A DNA stretch of 64,000 nucleotides from DAMCAP01 sp032059445 (GTDB lineage: Bacteria > Bacillota > Clostridia > Oscillospirales > Ruminococcaceae): the NCBI GenBank assembly GCA_032059445.1, contig DAMCAP010000001.1, positions 124,001-188,000 of the forward strand, read 5' to 3'. Position numbers and translations under genes: made by a program. Below the pieces are notes generated by a model. It worked only from the letters and a program-made list of their open reading frames with translations, ran no database searches and was not told where the DNA came from. Position 1 is the stretch's first letter, and the number at the start of each line of letters is the position of its first letter. Below, one piece after another: positions 31,783 through 41,054 of the stretch.

Positions 31783-32590
31783 TCGTGATTTCTGTGTGGT
31801 TTTTATATCAGAAGCACTATATTAGACATCTGAGAATTAATACTGCATAATCAATGCAAGTTCAAAGCTCTATCTAGTCAAACAGGAGATCAAAGTGAGA
31901 ATAACAGTAAAATAAGCTATCAAAAATATATCTGACTACTTATAATAGGCTAGTGATGAACTTAACTTAATAGATACTGAGCAATTGGAAAGGAAACTAT
32001 ACTATCAACACACTATATACATCTGCTCAAGTGTGCCTAGAGTATAACGGTCACCGAGCTGGTGCATCAAATAATGCTCATAACATCTACCCATTCCTTC
32101 TTTATACTCTTGCAACTGTAGTAAAAGCACCAAAAGTATCGCACATGCTTCGATAAAGACGGAAATGCAGGCTACTAGAATACTCTGAGCCCCAGTTATA
32201 CGATATATCATAAAGAAAATAAGACCTTCCCAAGCGGAAGACCATATATCACAAGGAATTCTGGCGTTTCTATGCAAATGAATCTAGATTATAGCACACA
32301 TTACGGAAATATCATAAGTTTTTATCCTAGCCTGATTGCAAACCATCACATTTCATATTTTCAGCATCTCTTGGGTAAGCCATACTGGGTCTTACCTAAA
32401 TTCTCTACTAAAGCAGAGTTTTTGTTCCACTCCCTTACTATAGGCAAGTACTTTGAGCTAAATGGTAAAGTATCTATGCGCCCATCAATACAAATATACC
32501 ATATAGGATGTAATGGGTATCATGCTAGTAGTTTTATCAATGACGGGCAAGAATTTGCAATCAATTCTTGCGATGTTCATAACCCATTAG
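31783..32590. other. Long AT-rich stretch without a secure gene
   Basis: About 800 bases. A minus-strand frame at 32005-32277 (90 codons) has one hydrophobic segment (SILVACISVFIEACAILLVLLL), but its RBS is poor and no family is recognised. A plus-strand frame at 32272-32610 has no RBS and looks like chance. The region may be decayed. It ends just before a parS-like site. Confidence 0.45.
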
Positions 32591-32606
32591 CATTTCACGT
32601 GAAACA
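32591..32606. promoter_or_regulatory. parS-like site 3
   Basis: CATTTCACGTGAAACA keeps the exact central 12 bases of parS; two outer bases differ. It is about 10 kb from dnaA. Confidence 0.7.
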
Positions 32607-32620
32607 CTGAACAAAATAAA

Positions 32621-32645
32621 AAAGAGCCTATAAAGGCTCTTTTTT
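32621..32645 (-). terminator. Terminator of gyrA
   Basis: AAAGAGCC and GGCTCTTT pair over six bases, with A-run on the left serving as T-run for the minus strand. Confidence 0.88.
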
Positions 32646-32654
32646 GATAGTAAA

Positions 32655-35114
32655 TTAGTTTCCTTCGCTGGTAGATTCCTCGGAATCGTCCTCTTCCTTA
32701 GAGGCTCTAGCCAAAGTAACAACCTTAGCTCCCTCACCTACTCGCATTACTCTTACACCGCCGCCATATCTTGACTGCATAGCAATCTCTTCTGCATTGA
32801 TACGGATAATGACGCCATCATCTGAGATCAAGATCACATCTTCAGAAGGATCAACTAAGCTGATACCTGCGACCGGTCCGTTTTTATCGGTATAGTAGTT
32901 ACGGATACCCTTACCACCACGACCTTGACTACGGTATTCCTCGATGTCAGTACGGCGACCCAGGCCTGATTCGCTGACGGTAAGCACCGTAGCACCCTCA
33001 CAAACGCTGACAGCGCCAACCACGATATCTTCTTCCGAAAGAGTAATTGCCTTAACACCTCTTGCCACACGACCTAACTCCCGGGCATCGGTTTCAGGGA
33101 AGCGGATTGCCATACCTCCTCGGGTTGCAATGACCATATCGCTTTTTCCGTCGGTCATCTTCACGAAGGACAGCTCGTCATCCTCATCCAGATTAATGGC
33201 GATCAAGCCGTTTTTACGACTATTGCGATAGCTGCCAAGATCTGTCCTCTTGATAATACCCTTCTTGGTCACCATCACCAGGAAGCCCTCTTCCTCAAAG
33301 CTGCTGACCTTAATGGTAGAGGTAATCTTCTCACCATCCTCTAGAGGCAGCAGATTGATGATATTGGTGCCCTTGCTGGCACGAGAGCTTTCGGAGATTT
33401 CATAACCCTTGAGCCTATATACCCGCCCCTTACTGGTAAAGAACATAATATAATCATGGGTAGAGCAGACAAACAGCTCGGTGACAAAGTCTTCCTCACG
33501 GCGTGTCATACCCGAAACACCTCGACCGCCCCTGCGCTGGGTCTTGTAGGTGTCAACCGGCTGGCGTTTTACATAGCCATAGTGGGTCAGGGTAATTACA
33601 CAGTCAGTCTGTGGGATTAAATCTTCGATATCCACCTCACCGCTGATCGCCTGGATCTCAGTCCTACGCTCATCGGCAAATTTGCGGGCATATACCGATA
33701 CCTCATCCTTGATGATTGTCAAAACCTTACCCTCATCAGCCAGGATGCTATGCAGCTCTGTGATCTTTTCCTGCAATGCAGCCAGCTCTTCTTCGATCTT
33801 CTCACGCTCAAGACCGGTCAACTGACCGAGGCGCATTGCCACGATGGCAGAAGTCTGAGCATCAGTAAGGTTAAAGCGCTCTGATAATGCTGCTTTTGCT
33901 TCATTTTGGGAGCGTTTGCTTCGAATGATGCGGATTACTTCTTCTATATAATCTAGCGCAATTTTAAGGCCCTCTAAGATATGGGCTCTTTCTTCTGCTT
34001 TATTTAAATCATATCTTGTACGACGCACAACCACTTCCTTCTGGAAGGTTATGTAGTGCTGCAAAATCTCCTTTAGGGTCATGACCTTAGGCTCACCGTC
34101 GGCAAGTGCCAGCATGATTACCCCTACGGTCTCCTGCATCTGGCTAAAGCTATAGAGCTGATTGAGGACTACCGCACTGTTGGCATCCTTCTTTAGCTCG
34201 ATGACCATACGCATGCCATCGCGGTCAGACTCATCTCGTATATAGCTGATCTGCTCGATACGCTTGTCTTTGACCAGATCGGCGATATTTTCAATCAGTC
34301 GTGCTTTGTTGACCCCATAAGGGAGCTCAGTCACTACGATCCGCTCTCTGTTGCCGGGCATCTCCTCCATGTGAGTCCTTGCTCGTAGCACGATCCTGCC
34401 CCTACCTGTGCCATAGGCAGCTCTGATCTGACTTCTACCCATGATGATACCGCCTGTAGGGAAATCAGGCCCACTAAGTACCCCCATCAGCTCGTCAAGT
34501 GTTGCTTCAGGGTTGTCAATCAGCAGACAGATGGCATCAACCACCTCACCCAGATTGTGGGGAGGGATATTGGTAGCCATACCTACCGCGATACCGGTAG
34601 AACCATTGACCAAAAGGTTTGGGTACCTTGAAGGCAGCACTACAGGCTCTTTTAAACGATCGTCGAAGTTGGGTGTATAATCAATGGTTTCTTTATCAAT
34701 ATCCTGGACCAGTCCCATGGCGATCTTCGACATCTTTGCCTCGGTATATCGATAAGCCGCAGCAGGGTCACCATCCACCGAGCCAAAGTTACCATGGCCA
34801 TCGATCAATGGATATCTGAGTGAAAAATCCTGCGCCATACGCACCAGTGCATCGTAGACAGAAGCATCTCCGTGAGGATGGTACCGGCCCAGCACCGAAC
34901 CGACGGTATCCGCCGATTTACGGTAAGGCTTATCAGGGAAAATACCGTTTTCGTAAAGGGTATATAAAATCCTGCGGTGTACAGGTTTCAGGCCGTCACG
35001 CACATCGGGCAGCGCTCGGCCCACGATGACAGACATAGAATAGTCGAGATAGCTTTTTTTCATCTCATTTTCTATATCTACCACTATGGTACGGCCCTGT
35101 TTGATTTCCTCCAT
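32655..35114 (-). CDS. gyrA: DNA gyrase subunit A
   Basis: An 819-residue protein. The DNA breakage-reunion domain starts near residue 20 (MKKSYLDYSMSVIVGRALPDVRDGLKPVHRRIL). The active-site Tyr lies in AAYRYTEAKM. Six C-terminal blades of the DNA-wrapping propeller follow, including the GyrA-box QRRGGRG(V) that distinguishes gyrase from topoisomerase IV. The quinolone region reads HGDASVYD, with Ala at the position of E. coli Ser83. The start at 35114 has GGAG nine bases upstream. It is separated from gyrB by one small membrane-protein gene. Confidence 0.97.
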   Translation of the reverse strand: MEEIKQGRTIVVDIENEMKKSYLDYSMSVIVGRALPDVRDGLKPVHRRILYTLYENGIFPDKPYRKSADTVGSVLGRYHPHGDASVYDALVRMAQDFSLRYPLIDGHGNFGSVDGDPAAAYRYTEAKMSKIAMGLVQDIDKETIDYTPNFDDRLKEPVVLPSRYPNLLVNGSTGIAVGMATNIPPHNLGEVVDAICLLIDNPEATLDELMGVLSGPDFPTGGIIMGRSQIRAAYGTGRGRIVLRARTHMEEMPGNRERIVVTELPYGVNKARLIENIADLVKDKRIEQISYIRDESDRDGMRMVIELKKDANSAVVLNQLYSFSQMQETVGVIMLALADGEPKVMTLKEILQHYITFQKEVVVRRTRYDLNKAEERAHILEGLKIALDYIEEVIRIIRSKRSQNEAKAALSERFNLTDAQTSAIVAMRLGQLTGLEREKIEEELAALQEKITELHSILADEGKVLTIIKDEVSVYARKFADERRTEIQAISGEVDIEDLIPQTDCVITLTHYGYVKRQPVDTYKTQRRGGRGVSGMTRREEDFVTELFVCSTHDYIMFFTSKGRVYRLKGYEISESSRASKGTNIINLLPLEDGEKITSTIKVSSFEEEGFLVMVTKKGIIKRTDLGSYRNSRKNGLIAINLDEDDELSFVKMTDGKSDMVIATRGGMAIRFPETDARELGRVARGVKAITLSEEDIVVGAVSVCEGATVLTVSESGLGRRTDIEEYRSQGRGGKGIRNYYTDKNGPVAGISLVDPSEDVILISDDGVIIRINAEEIAMQSRYGGGVRVMRVGEGAKVVTLARASKEEDDSEESTSEGN

Positions 35115-35165
35115 CGTATTAACTCCAATCTCAGGCAATTGCCTGTCTTGTTTTTGCGCAAAAGA

Positions 35166-35693
35166 CTATATGCTGATCTTCCCTGCCAGAGGCTTCGCTG
35201 CAAGGGCTTCAGTTAAATCTATAAACTGCTGGTCTCCTATACTCTGCCGAGGTACGACCGCCGACCAGTTGTTGCTGGTGAGGACAAGCTCATCCTTTGA
35301 AATAATCGCTGTCAGCTTGCTATAATCCAGCTCTACCTGCTCCTCGGCTACCTGAGAAAACAGCCCATCCTCTCCCAAGATAATGGTTATGGGATTATTG
35401 GCAGCAGGGCTTTTACTAAAGCGCTGGTAGCTTTTTTTGCGGACACTGCGTGGGAAGATGATGGGGTAAAAGGATAAGGAGTATAGGCCCATCGCTAAGC
35501 TAATGAGTACAAACAAAAGCAGCACAGGGCTTTGCTTAATAAAAAACAAGCCCAGCACACCACCAACCAGCTCAGTGATCCCTACCCTTACAGCCTTTGC
35601 CTTGCCATCAGATTTCAAAGCAAGCCCTGCCTTAGAGGCTCCTTCTGCATACTGCTCGGCAGATAAAGTATAAGTTATGGTAAAATTTGACAT
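35166..35693 (-). CDS. YcxB-like small membrane protein
   Basis: A 175-residue protein. It has an N-terminal beta-rich stretch (FTITYTLSAEQYAEGA), two adjacent membrane helices around residues 35-80 (ITELVGGVLGLFFIKQSPVLLLFVLISLAMGLY), and a C-terminal soluble half including ITIILGEDGLFSQVAEEQVELDYSKL and VPRQSI. This pattern resembles YcxB/YcxB-like C-terminal domains. The function is unknown. It lies between gyrB and gyrA on the same strand and so is probably cotranscribed with them; gyrB and gyrA are usually adjacent, so it is an insertion. Confidence 0.75.
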   Translation of the reverse strand: MSNFTITYTLSAEQYAEGASKAGLALKSDGKAKAVRVGITELVGGVLGLFFIKQSPVLLLFVLISLAMGLYSLSFYPIIFPRSVRKKSYQRFSKSPAANNPITIILGEDGLFSQVAEEQVELDYSKLTAIISKDELVLTSNNWSAVVPRQSIGDQQFIDLTEALAAKPLAGKISI

Positions 35694-35768
35694 AATTCAC
35701 CTCGTTGCTACTGCATAATCCAATATTGCAGAGAAAAAAACCGTAAAGACCGAATAATTATGCAGAAA

Positions 35769-37694
35769 TTATATGTCTAAATTTTTAACGTACTTAGCGT
35801 TCTGCTCGATAAACTCTCGCCGTGGTGCCACCTTATCTCCCATCAGGATGGTAAAGATCTCGTCGGCTGTCATGGCATCCGCCATCTCCACCTTGAGGAT
35901 GGTGCGGTTATCGGGGTTCATCGTGGTTTCCCAAAGCTGATCTGGATTCATCTCACCAAGACCCTTATAGCGCTGAAGATCCAGCTTCTCACCGTTGGGC
36001 GCCATCTCCTGCATGGTAGCAGGTAGCTCCTTATCGGTATATACATATCTCACCTGCTTACCTCGCGCCACCTTATACAGAGGAGGTTGCGCAATATAGA
36101 TATGCCCCTGCTCGATCAAAGGCTTCATAAAGCGGAAGAAGAAGGTCAGTAGTAGGGTACGAATATGAGAGCCATCTACGTCGGCATCGGCCATGATGAT
36201 GATCTTACCGTAACGTAGTCTCGAAATATCAAATTCTTCACCGATAGAACAACCTAGCGCCGTCACCACAGGCATCAGCTTCTCGTTGCCATATACTCGA
36301 TCAAGCCTTGCCTTCTCTACGTTGAGCATCTTACCCCACAAGGGCAAAATCGCCTGGAATCTACGATCTCTGCCCATCTTGGCAGAGCCTCCCGCAGAGT
36401 CACCCTCCACGATGTAGATTTCGGTACGCTCAACTCCACGCTCGGAGCAATCGGCTAGCTTGCCCGGCAGAGCTGCGCTCTCGAGCGCCGACTTCCTACG
36501 GGTCAGCTCCCTTGCCTTACGGGCTGCTTCTCTCGCTCTCGATGCGGTCAATCCCTTATCAATAATCGCCCGTGCTACCGCAGGGTTTTCATCAAAGAAG
36601 GTTGCCAGCTTTGTGTTGATCAGCCCCTCCACCACAGTACGCACAGCGGTATTTCCAAGCTTTGCCTTGGTTTGACCTTCAAACTGTGCATCGGTCAGCT
36701 TGACCGAAACAATGGCGGTGAGTCCTTCTCTTACATCTTCTCCCGAGAGATTTTTATCAGCTTCCTTAAGGATGTTATTACGCTTGCCATAATCATTGAT
36801 CACGCGGGTCAGCGCAGTCTTAAAGCCGGTTTCGTGGGTACCGCCTTCCCCTGTGTGGATGTTATTGGCGAAGCTAAAAATAATCTCGTTGTAGCTATCG
36901 TTATACTGCATTGCTACCTCAGCGATAATATCGCCCTCAGTAGCAGACAGATAAATTACATTGTCATGGATTGTCTCCAAGCTGCGGCGTTTGTGGATGT
37001 ACTCTACAAAGCTGCTGATTCCGCCCTCATAGCAGAGGCTGACAGACTTACCCTCTCCTCTGGTATCAGAGATGGTGATGCGGATGCCCGCATTAAGGAA
37101 TGCTTGCTCCCGTAGCCTTGTAAGCAAGATTTCGAAGTCAAATTCCAGCTCTTCAAAAATATCGGGGTCGGGTTTAAAGGTGACAGTACTACCGGTATGA
37201 TCGGTGCTGCCCACAATGGTCAGCTCGGTGACCTTATCCCCTCGCTCAAAGCGCTGACGATGGATATTGGTACCGTCATGGACCTCTACCTCCAGCCACT
37301 CTGATAGGGCATTGACCACCGAAGCACCTACGCCGTGAAGTCCTCCCGACACCTTATACCCGCCGCCGCCAAATTTACCGCCGGCATGAAGCATAGTAAA
37401 GACCATGGTCACCGCAGGGATCCCATGAGCGGGGTGTATACCTACTGGAATACCTCTACCGTTGTCGGTTACCCTGATCACATCACCTTGGAGGATCTCC
37501 ACAGTGATATCGGTACAATAGCCAGCCAACGCTTCGTCGATGGCATTGTCAACGATCTCATATACAAGATGATGCAGACCTCTCGGGCCGGTGGAGCCGA
37601 TATACATGCCGGGGCGTTTTCTGACAGCTTCGAGTCCCTCCAACACCTGGATCTGTTGCGCATCATAGTTTGATTTTGTTTCAGTAATGTTCAA
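35769..37694 (-). CDS. gyrB: DNA gyrase subunit B
   Basis: A 641-residue protein. The GHKL ATPase domain shows VLEGLEAVRKRPGMYIGSTGPRGLHHLVYEIVDNAIDEALAG, DNGRGIPVG and GGLHGVGASVVNALS. The TOPRIM domain shows EIYIVEGDSAGGSAKMGRDRRFQAILPLWGKMLNVEKA and DADVDGSHIRTLLLTFFFR. The C-terminus ends HYI-type with LYKVARGKQ ... YKGLGEMNPDQLWETTMNP. The length is that of Gram-positive GyrB without the enterobacterial insert. The start is TTG, seven bases after AAGGAG. It supplies ATP-driven supercoiling with GyrA. Confidence 0.97.
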   Translation of the reverse strand: MNITETKSNYDAQQIQVLEGLEAVRKRPGMYIGSTGPRGLHHLVYEIVDNAIDEALAGYCTDITVEILQGDVIRVTDNGRGIPVGIHPAHGIPAVTMVFTMLHAGGKFGGGGYKVSGGLHGVGASVVNALSEWLEVEVHDGTNIHRQRFERGDKVTELTIVGSTDHTGSTVTFKPDPDIFEELEFDFEILLTRLREQAFLNAGIRITISDTRGEGKSVSLCYEGGISSFVEYIHKRRSLETIHDNVIYLSATEGDIIAEVAMQYNDSYNEIIFSFANNIHTGEGGTHETGFKTALTRVINDYGKRNNILKEADKNLSGEDVREGLTAIVSVKLTDAQFEGQTKAKLGNTAVRTVVEGLINTKLATFFDENPAVARAIIDKGLTASRAREAARKARELTRRKSALESAALPGKLADCSERGVERTEIYIVEGDSAGGSAKMGRDRRFQAILPLWGKMLNVEKARLDRVYGNEKLMPVVTALGCSIGEEFDISRLRYGKIIIMADADVDGSHIRTLLLTFFFRFMKPLIEQGHIYIAQPPLYKVARGKQVRYVYTDKELPATMQEMAPNGEKLDLQRYKGLGEMNPDQLWETTMNPDNRTILKVEMADAMTADEIFTILMGDKVAPRREFIEQNAKYVKNLDI

Positions 37695-37779
37695 AGTAAC
37701 ACTCCTTTTCTGGTTAATGGGCTTATAACAGAGCTTTTGACCAACAAAGGCTCTTAAAGGGAATTCGGCAAACCATACT

Positions 37780-38037
37780 CTACAGCCTGCCGTGCTTTGC
37801 CCTAAGCTTTAGTGTATTGCAAGAAATTTGGGTAATATATACTCTTACACCTTCTGGTGAAGTAGTGATCACAAAGGATTTAGGTAGCTCCGAGGTCACG
37901 TTGGTGATCAGGAGCCTTTTTTCACATTCGTTTAGATATTCTCTGGTGGATTTCACAGTGGTGGTTGTTTCCAAATCAAAGATCCCCAAAATATCTCTGG
38001 TACGCACCACTACATCCCCGCCGAGATGAAGATACAT
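37780..38037 (-). CDS. remB: Extracellular matrix regulator RemB-like (DUF370)
   Basis: An 85-residue DUF370 protein: MYLHLGGDVVVRTRDILGIFDLETTTTVKSTREYL and then KSFVITTSPEGVRVYITQIS. In Bacillus subtilis the homologue (YaaB) sits at the same place, between recF and gyrB, and influences biofilm matrix genes. The gene order here is conserved (recF, remB, gyrB on the same strand). Whether it regulates matrix genes in this organism is unknown. Confidence 0.92.
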   Translation of the reverse strand: MYLHLGGDVVVRTRDILGIFDLETTTTVKSTREYLNECEKRLLITNVTSELPKSFVITTSPEGVRVYITQISCNTLKLRAKHGRL

Positions 38038-38068
38038 TTGACTGCCTCCTTATAAAACCGATACCGAA

Positions 38069-39154
38069 TTATGATATAATCTGCCCTTCTCTGATCTTAA
38101 ACAGGCTTTCCTTCTCCACCCCAATGATGGCAGAAGGCTCACAACAGGTAATAAACACCTGGGGTGCTGTCAATTGACTTAAGAGGAACTTCCTTCGGCT
38201 TTCGTCTAATTCGCTCATTACATCATCTAAGAGTACGACCGGGTACTCCCCTGCTTCTTCATAAAATATCTCAGCCTCAGCCAGCTTAAGTGCCAGTACA
38301 ATCGAGCGCTGCTGCCCTTGAGAGCCATGGCTCCTGGCTGGGAACCCCCCCACCTCCGCCGAGAAATCATCCCGATGCACCCCTATGGTGGTGGTGCGGG
38401 CTTCAATATCTTTGCTGCGTTGGCTATAAAAAGCCTCAGCAAATACCTCTTTGTCAAAGCCCCCAGCCTCAGGTACTGAGCAGAGATAAGACAAAGAAAT
38501 TTGATCTCCCATTGTAGCCATCTGCCGGTAGTAACTCTCGGCTTTTTTGGCGATACGCTGCAAGTAAGTAGAGCGTGTTTTGGCGATGATGGCAGCCGAA
38601 CGTGCCAGCTGGGTATCAAATACATCCAGCTGAGGGGTGATCAGGCTTCTTCTTGTGCCAGATTTTAAGAGGGCATTTCTCTGTAGCAAGATCTGCCTGT
38701 ACTCTCGTAGCACCGAGATATAGCGGGGCTTTAGCTGACAGATGCCGGTATCGAGGAAGCTTCTGCGCAGCTCGGGGCCATCCTTGATAATCGAGAGATG
38801 CACCGGACTAAACACCACCGCTTTAAAGCTACCCATCAAAGCGCAGGCTCCAGTTATCGAAACACCGTTGAGCCAGACCCCTTTACCCTCTCCATATTGC
38901 AGGGCAGCCTCATTGTCACGACCCCCACCTAAATAGGCAAGCTCCAGTCGAGCACGGTCGCAGCCACTCTTTAATAAGCTTTGGGCGCTGGCACCGCGGA
39001 AGCTTCTTCCTCCCGTAAAGAGCCAGATCGCCTCTATGATATTGGTTTTACCTTGGGCATTATCACCGTAGATTACGTTGATATTTGGATGAGGATCAAG
39101 CTGCAGGGCAGAAATATTGCGAAAATCCCGTAGATTAAGCTTCTGTATCTGCAT
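38069..39154 (-). CDS. recF: DNA replication and repair protein RecF
   Basis: A 361-residue SMC-like ATPase. Walker A is GDNAQGKTNIIEAIW at about residue 31. Further signature blocks: ELRRSFLDTGICQLKPRYISVLREYRQILLQRNALLK, HRDDFSAEV, SHGSQGQQRSIVLALKLAEAEIF (signature motif) and PVVLLDDVMSELDESRRKFLL (Walker B). RecF loads RecA at gaps with RecO and RecR. The start overlaps the S4-domain gene by 20 bases, a sign of translational coupling. Confidence 0.96.
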   Translation of the reverse strand: MQIQKLNLRDFRNISALQLDPHPNINVIYGDNAQGKTNIIEAIWLFTGGRSFRGASAQSLLKSGCDRARLELAYLGGGRDNEAALQYGEGKGVWLNGVSITGACALMGSFKAVVFSPVHLSIIKDGPELRRSFLDTGICQLKPRYISVLREYRQILLQRNALLKSGTRRSLITPQLDVFDTQLARSAAIIAKTRSTYLQRIAKKAESYYRQMATMGDQISLSYLCSVPEAGGFDKEVFAEAFYSQRSKDIEARTTTIGVHRDDFSAEVGGFPARSHGSQGQQRSIVLALKLAEAEIFYEEAGEYPVVLLDDVMSELDESRRKFLLSQLTAPQVFITCCEPSAIIGVEKESLFKIREGQIIS

Positions 39155-39365
39155 CGGCGATCACCTCTAGGGTTACCCCCTCAAGCTCCACGATATCGCC
39201 TGGGCGAAGCTTGGTACCTCTTGCGGTGCAAACCACACCGTTTACTTTACAGGCACCACTGACTACAGCCTCTTTGGCAAGACCGCCAGTTTCACAAACA
39301 CCTGCAAATTTCAAAAAAGAATCCAGCTTAATAAAGTCTGTCTTAATCCCAATTTTTTCTCTCAA
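39135..39365 (-). CDS. S4-domain RNA-binding protein (YaaA of the dnaN-recF interval)
   Basis: A 76-residue protein with an S4-like RNA-binding fold: IKLDSFLKFAGVCETGGLAKEAVVSGACKVNGVVCTARGTKLRPGDIVELEG. It occupies the place between dnaN and recF where many Firmicutes have this gene; it is not the peroxide-stress YaaA at 2381. The start is TTG 39365 with GGAG seven bases upstream. The role is unproven, probably linked to ribosome or RNA metabolism. Confidence 0.9.
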   Translation of the reverse strand: MREKIGIKTDFIKLDSFLKFAGVCETGGLAKEAVVSGACKVNGVVCTARGTKLRPGDIVELEGVTLEVIADADTEA

Positions 39366-39911
39366 GGTATGCTCCGTTTCCGCTGACTATCAGCACGATA
39401 TGATCCCAGTTCATCTGGCCAACGATTGCTTTCTGAGGGGGTCTCTTATTCCTTGCATCGTAACCAAGCAAGCAAGTCATCCCATCGATTGCCCATATAC
39501 TAAAGGCCGTCAAATCATGGTTTCTTCCAAGCTTGGAGTCAAAATGCTCTACACTTATTATACCATTTTTTTCGTGTTTTTTGTAAGGATTTCGGAGCAA
39601 ATATCTCCGCAAATATACACAATAATTCACTTTAAACACTCTAAAAATCCAGTCATTACGCTTAATGGCGTAATCCTGCTCTTTATTTAGTGTTGGCAAT
39701 ATTCTCCTGCTTATAATCACAAAGGGCAAGCCTTTTCGGTTTGCCCTTTGTTTTTTGCTTGCAATTATTACGTTACAAGATATTAAGTCAATGTGATTGG
39801 CGTGGCATTTGTGTCTATTTTGTTAATTGGTGAATATTCTTATTTAATCCACTCGATGATGCTCCGGATAATTATGCAGGTATATTCATCGCTCTAGCCG
39901 CACGGTGCGAA
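39366..39911. other. Gap between the S4-domain gene and dnaN
   Basis: 546 bases without a secure gene. A minus-strand frame through 39343-39729 has no RBS and no recognisable protein features. The usual dnaN-yaaA spacing is much shorter, so something was inserted or lost. A hairpin with a T-run on the plus strand lies at 39720-39756. Confidence 0.5.
39720..39756 (+). terminator. Terminator-like hairpin, plus-strand orientation
   Basis: CAAAGGGCAA pairs with TTGCCCTTTG, followed by TTTTTT. The T-run lies on the strand opposite to dnaN and recF, so it would stop plus-strand (antisense) transcripts, while dnaN transcripts would see the hairpin without a good T-run. Confidence 0.75.
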
Positions 39912-40997
39912 TTATTCGTTTTTGAGCCTTACAGGCAGCACCAGGAACAAATAACTGTCTCCCTCCAGAGGTAACACCTTCATAGGCGAGAGTGCGCCTG
40001 CAATCTCAAGCTTGGTGCGATCTCCGTCACATGCTCTTAGAGCATCGAGGAGATAGCGATGGTTAAATCCCATCTCTACACTATCTCCTGTAAGCTGGGC
40101 CATAAAAGAATCATTGGCCTTACCCAAAGAAGTCGTGCAAGAGATTTTGATTTTTTGGTCGGCAATCCTGACTTTTAGAGGGCTTCTAAGCCTGTCCGAA
40201 ATTAGCAAAGAGGTTCTTTCGATTGATTCAATCATATCTCGGGTACCCACCACCGCAGTAGTGCTGGTATTTTTGGGGATTGCTGATTTGTAATCAAGGA
40301 ATTCCCCTTCAAGCAGTCGTGATACCACCAGATAATTGCCAATATTAAAGATAATGTGCTTCCTGCTGACCATCAGCAGTACATTTTCCTCGTCGTCGTC
40401 CTTTAAAATCCTAGAAACTTCAATCAGGGTCGATCTTGGTACCACAAATTTTAAGTCATTGGCAAAGCTCAATTTTTCTTTACGCAAGGCCAAGCGAAAT
40501 CCATCTACCGCGACCACCGTCAAGGTTTGATTTTCCATCACAAATAAGGCGCCTGTATGTACGGGCTTGTCCTCACTAAGAGAAATTGCAAAACTGGTCT
40601 GGTTGATCATGGATTTCAGTACCGGCTGCGGTAAAGTGATATTTTCGGTAGAAGATACATCAGCAGCCATACCCAAAATCGTATATTCTGCTTCACCGCT
40701 CAAAATATTCGCCAAATATCGCTCATCCACCGAGATTTCTACGGTTTCACCGGGTAGCCGACCTACGATATCCAGGAGAAGCTTGGCATTTAGCACAATA
40801 TCCCCTTCTTTTTCTACCTCTCCATCAAGGCTAGTAGAAATACCGATATCCAGATTATAGCCGGTCAGGCTGATTGTTTTGCCGGCGGCTTTCATATAGA
40901 TCCCTTCCAGGGCGGGGATTGAGGATTTTTGCGGCACTGCTCTGGAGACAATTGCCACTGCTTCTCCTAGCAGGGCTTGGTTACAGCGAATGATCAT
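39912..40997 (-). CDS. dnaN: DNA polymerase III beta subunit (sliding clamp)
   Basis: A 361-residue ring-clamp subunit. MIIRCNQALLGEAVAIVSRAVPQKSSIPALEGIYMKA is the first domain; the second has FVVPRSTLIEVSRIL; the third ends with the typical FLVLPVRLK, where family members usually read (Y/L)(L)(I/V)(M/L)P(M/V)R(L). AGGAGG lies 7 bases upstream of the ATG. It lies downstream of dnaA with a 428-base gap that holds DnaA boxes. Confidence 0.97.
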   Translation of the reverse strand: MIIRCNQALLGEAVAIVSRAVPQKSSIPALEGIYMKAAGKTISLTGYNLDIGISTSLDGEVEKEGDIVLNAKLLLDIVGRLPGETVEISVDERYLANILSGEAEYTILGMAADVSSTENITLPQPVLKSMINQTSFAISLSEDKPVHTGALFVMENQTLTVVAVDGFRLALRKEKLSFANDLKFVVPRSTLIEVSRILKDDDEENVLLMVSRKHIIFNIGNYLVVSRLLEGEFLDYKSAIPKNTSTTAVVGTRDMIESIERTSLLISDRLRSPLKVRIADQKIKISCTTSLGKANDSFMAQLTGDSVEMGFNHRYLLDALRACDGDRTKLEIAGALSPMKVLPLEGDSYLFLVLPVRLKNE

Positions 40998-41054
40998 TTA
41001 TTGTCCTCCTGCACATATATAAAGTATTTAAATATTAGTAGTAGTAGTAGGGGC

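Noticed and set aside
32005..32277. A 90-codon minus-strand frame with one hydrophobic segment
   Set aside because: Weak start context and no recognisable family; noted under the gene-poor stretch rather than called as a gene.
32272..32610. A 112-codon plus-strand frame near parS-like site 3
   Set aside because: No RBS, unlike any protein I know, and composition typical of non-coding AT-rich DNA.
39343..39729. A 128-codon minus-strand frame covering the gap between dnaN and the S4-domain gene
   Set aside because: It runs through the start of the S4-domain gene in another frame, lacks an RBS and shows no family features.
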